This document shows, in pieces, positions 26,978 through 28,754 of a stretch of DNA of 28,754 bases (its first letter is position 1; each line of letters begins with the position of its first letter). The notes beneath the pieces are model-generated. The model saw only the letters and a list, made by a program, of their open reading frames with translations. It searched no databases and was not told the origin of the DNA. The position numbers were made by a program, and so were the translations under genes. The DNA is from JBICIG01 sp043101605 (GTDB taxonomy: Bacteria; Planctomycetota; Phycisphaerae; Phycisphaerales; UBA1924): assembly GCA_043101605.1 (NCBI GenBank), contig JBICIG010000002.1, positions 1 through 28,754 of the forward strand, in the 5' to 3' direction.

Positions 26978-26984
26978 AAAGGAG
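26978..26984 (+). promoter_or_regulatory. Strong ribosome binding site of tssB
   Basis: AAAGGAG lies 5 bases before the ATG at 26990. The 89-base tssA-tssB gap also holds a 6-bp hairpin (GGTCCG 26938-26943 with CGGACC 26952-26957) and no clear promoter. The strong site fits the high copy number of sheath subunits relative to TssA. Confidence 0.75.
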
Positions 26985-26989
26985 CCGTC

Positions 26990-27532
26990 ATGGCCAAGGC
27001 AAGCAGTCAGAAGTTCATCGCCCGGAACCGGGCGCCTCGCGTACATATCGAGTATGACCTCGAGCTCTACGGCGCGGAGAAGAAGGTCAGCCTCCCGTTC
27101 GTGATGGGCGTGATGGCCGACCTCTCGGGCAAGCCCGAGGACCCGCTGGCGCCCGTCGCCGACCGGAAGTTCCTCGAGATCGATGTCGACAACTTCGACG
27201 AGCGGCTCAAGGCCTCCAAGCCCCGCGTGGCGTTCCAGGTGCCCAACACGCTCACGGGAGAGGGCAACATCGCCGTGGATCTCTCGTTCGAGAGCATGGA
27301 GGACTTCTCGCCCGCCGCGGTCGCCCGCAAGGTCGAGGCGCTCAACAAGCTTCTGACGGCCCGCACGCAGCTCTCGAACCTGCTGTCGTACATGGACGGC
27401 AAGACGGGGGCCGAAGAACTGCTGGGCAAGGTGCTCAACAATCCCGAGTTGCTGCAGGCGCTCGGCTCGCAGGCGGCGGGCGGGGGCGACGAGGGCGGAT
27501 CCGGTGAAGGGGAGGGCGACTCCAATGGCTGA
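26990..27532 (+). CDS. tssB: Type VI secretion sheath small subunit TssB (VipA)
   Basis: TssB interlocks with TssC to form the contractile sheath around the Hcp tube. The 180-residue product has the family hallmarks 'RNRAPRVHIEYDLE' (12-25) and 'LPFVMGVMADLSG' (35-47), followed by 'VADRKFLEIDVDNFDERL' and the helical C-terminal part. Length is normal (about 160-180). The last ~17 residues form an acidic Gly/Ser/Glu tail, probably flexible. Its stop overlaps the tssC start by 8 bases, which points to coupled translation of the two sheath subunits. Confidence 0.97.
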   Translation: MAKASSQKFIARNRAPRVHIEYDLELYGAEKKVSLPFVMGVMADLSGKPEDPLAPVADRKFLEIDVDNFDERLKASKPRVAFQVPNTLTGEGNIAVDLSFESMEDFSPAAVARKVEALNKLLTARTQLSNLLSYMDGKTGAEELLGKVLNNPELLQALGSQAAGGGDEGGSGEGEGDSNG

Positions 27533-28754
27533 GAATTCCCAGCAGGCAATCCAGCAGGTCTCCGGCGTCGAGTTCGAGGGCAGCCCCCTCACCGATCTGC
27601 TCGACAAGGAGTTCAAACCCAAGAGCGACACCCAGAAGGGCGCGATCGCCGAGGCCGTCCAGACCCTCGCCGCCCAGGCGCTCCAGGGGACCGCGACGAT
27701 CTCCGACGATGTCCTCCAGGTTGTCGAGCACATGATCGCCGAGATCGACCGCAAGCTCAGCGAGCAGCTCAACGCCATTCTGCACCACGACGACTTCCAG
27801 CAGCTCGAGGGAACCTGGCGCGGCCTCCACCATCTCGTCAACAACACCGAGACCGACGAGATGCTCAAGATCCGCGTCCTGAACATCTCCAAGAAGGACC
27901 TGGGCAAGACCCTCAAGAAGTTCAAGGGCACGGCCTGGGACCAGTCCCCGATCTTCAAGAAGCTCTACGAGGAAGAGTTCGGCACGCCCGGTGGCGAGCC
28001 GTACGGCTGCCTCATCGGCGACTACTACTTCGACCACTCCCCCCCGGATGTCGAACTGCTCGCCGGGATGGGCCAGGTCGCCGCCGCCGCCCACGCGCCG
28101 TTCATCTCCGCGGCCGGCCCGAGCCTGCTGAACATGGACAGCTGGCAGGAGCTGAGCAACCCGCGTGACATCACCAAGATCTTCGGCGCGACCGACTACG
28201 CCGCGTGGCGTTCGCTCCGCGAGAGCATGGACGCCAGTTACATCGGGCTCACCATGCCGCGCGTGCTCAGCCGCCTCCCCTACGGACCGGACACCGACCC
28301 GGTCGAGGAGTTCGACTTCCGCGAGGAAACCGGCAGCGCCGATCACGACAAGTACACCTGGATGAACGCCGCCTACGCGATGGGCGTCAACATCAACCGC
28401 GCCTTCAAGCTCTACGGCTGGTGCTCGCGGATCCGCGGCGTTGAGTCGGGCGGCATGGTCGAGGGGCTCCCCGTCCACACATTCCCGACCGACGACGGCG
28501 GGGTGGACATGAAGTGCCCGACCGAGATCGCGATCACCGACCGCCGCGAGGCCGAACTGGCCAAGAACGGGCTCATCCCGCTGAGCCACTGGAAGAACAC
28601 GGACTACTCGGTCTTCATGGGTGCCCAGTCGCTCAACAAGCCCATGGAGTTCGATGATCCGGATGCGTCGGCCAACGCCCAACTCGGCGCCCGTCTGCCC
28701 TATCTCTTCGCGACCTGCCGGTTTGCACACTTCCTCAAGTGCATGGTGCGCGAC
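27525..28754 (+). CDS. tssC: Type VI secretion sheath large subunit TssC (VipB), 3' partial
   Basis: TssC is the large contractile-sheath subunit, which is also recycled by ClpV in many systems. The 410 visible residues carry strong family signatures: 'LEGTWRGLHHLV' from 94, 'KKLYEEEFGTPGGEPYG', 'SRLPYG' from 249, 'MNAAYAMG', 'WCSRIRGVESGG', 'LPVHTFPTDDGG', 'KCPTEIAITDRREAELAK' from 330 and 'NTDYSVFMGAQSLNKP'. The family is about 490-500 residues, so roughly the last 85 residues lie beyond the right edge; there is no stop before 28754. The ATG at 27525 overlaps the end of tssB by 8 bases, with AGGGGAGGG upstream inside tssB as the ribosome site. Confidence 0.98.
   Translation, partial: MAENSQQAIQQVSGVEFEGSPLTDLLDKEFKPKSDTQKGAIAEAVQTLAAQALQGTATISDDVLQVVEHMIAEIDRKLSEQLNAILHHDDFQQLEGTWRGLHHLVNNTETDEMLKIRVLNISKKDLGKTLKKFKGTAWDQSPIFKKLYEEEFGTPGGEPYGCLIGDYYFDHSPPDVELLAGMGQVAAAAHAPFISAAGPSLLNMDSWQELSNPRDITKIFGATDYAAWRSLRESMDASYIGLTMPRVLSRLPYGPDTDPVEEFDFREETGSADHDKYTWMNAAYAMGVNINRAFKLYGWCSRIRGVESGGMVEGLPVHTFPTDDGGVDMKCPTEIAITDRREAELAKNGLIPLSHWKNTDYSVFMGAQSLNKPMEFDDPDASANAQLGARLPYLFATCRFAHFLKCMVRD

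Overview
This window is a GC-rich (roughly two thirds G+C by eye) segment of a Gram-negative chromosome. It carries most of a type VI secretion system (T6SS) locus with a giant two-partner-secretion (TPS) adhesin system inside it. All genes supported here read left to right on the + strand. No RNA genes, insertion sequences or CRISPR arrays were seen. The G-rich coding style, the large haemagglutinin-type exoprotein and the T6SS fused to an FGE-like domain would fit a planctomycete (Phycisphaerae-like) or another marine or soil Gram-negative. That placement is an inference, because no taxonomic marker gene is present.

Layout. Bases 1-1197 hold a 5'-truncated tssK (baseplate); its first ~125 bases form a perfect foldback palindrome that looks like a contig-end artefact. 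Then come tssL/dotU (1271-1978), tssM/icmF (1983-6572) and a very large fused gene (6642 or 6651 to 11123). The fused gene encodes an N-terminal TagF-like domain, one membrane span, a long helical region and a C-terminal formylglycine-generating-enzyme-like (SUMF1) domain. Together these encode the T6SS membrane complex and a probable post-translational regulator. A 164-base gap with a plausible promoter follows. Next are tpsB (11288-13261, outer-membrane transporter) and tpsA (13436-25747, a 4103-residue secreted haemagglutinin-like protein with 978-base tandem repeats), separated by a strongly structured leader. A perfect-stem terminator (25774-25809) ends the TPS unit. The T6SS then resumes with tssA (25833-26900), tssB (26990-27532) and tssC (from 27525, running off the right edge).

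How they work together. TssL and TssM anchor the T6SS in the inner membrane. TssK links the baseplate to them, TssA nucleates and caps tail growth, and TssB/TssC form the contractile sheath. The TagF/FGE protein probably couples an envelope signal to T6SS activity. TpsB exports TpsA to the cell surface, where a long beta-helical fibre would mediate contact or adhesion. Placing a cell-contact adhesin among contact-dependent T6SS genes suggests, but does not prove, that the two are used together.

The most striking signal that gene calls do not explain is near-absence of the tetranucleotide ACGT. A line-by-line reading found only two occurrences in 28.75 kb, against roughly 80 expected from base composition. 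The avoidance is visible in codon choice: Asp/Asn/His/Tyr before Val end in T, and Thr before a codon starting with T is ACC or ACT even where ACG is otherwise preferred.
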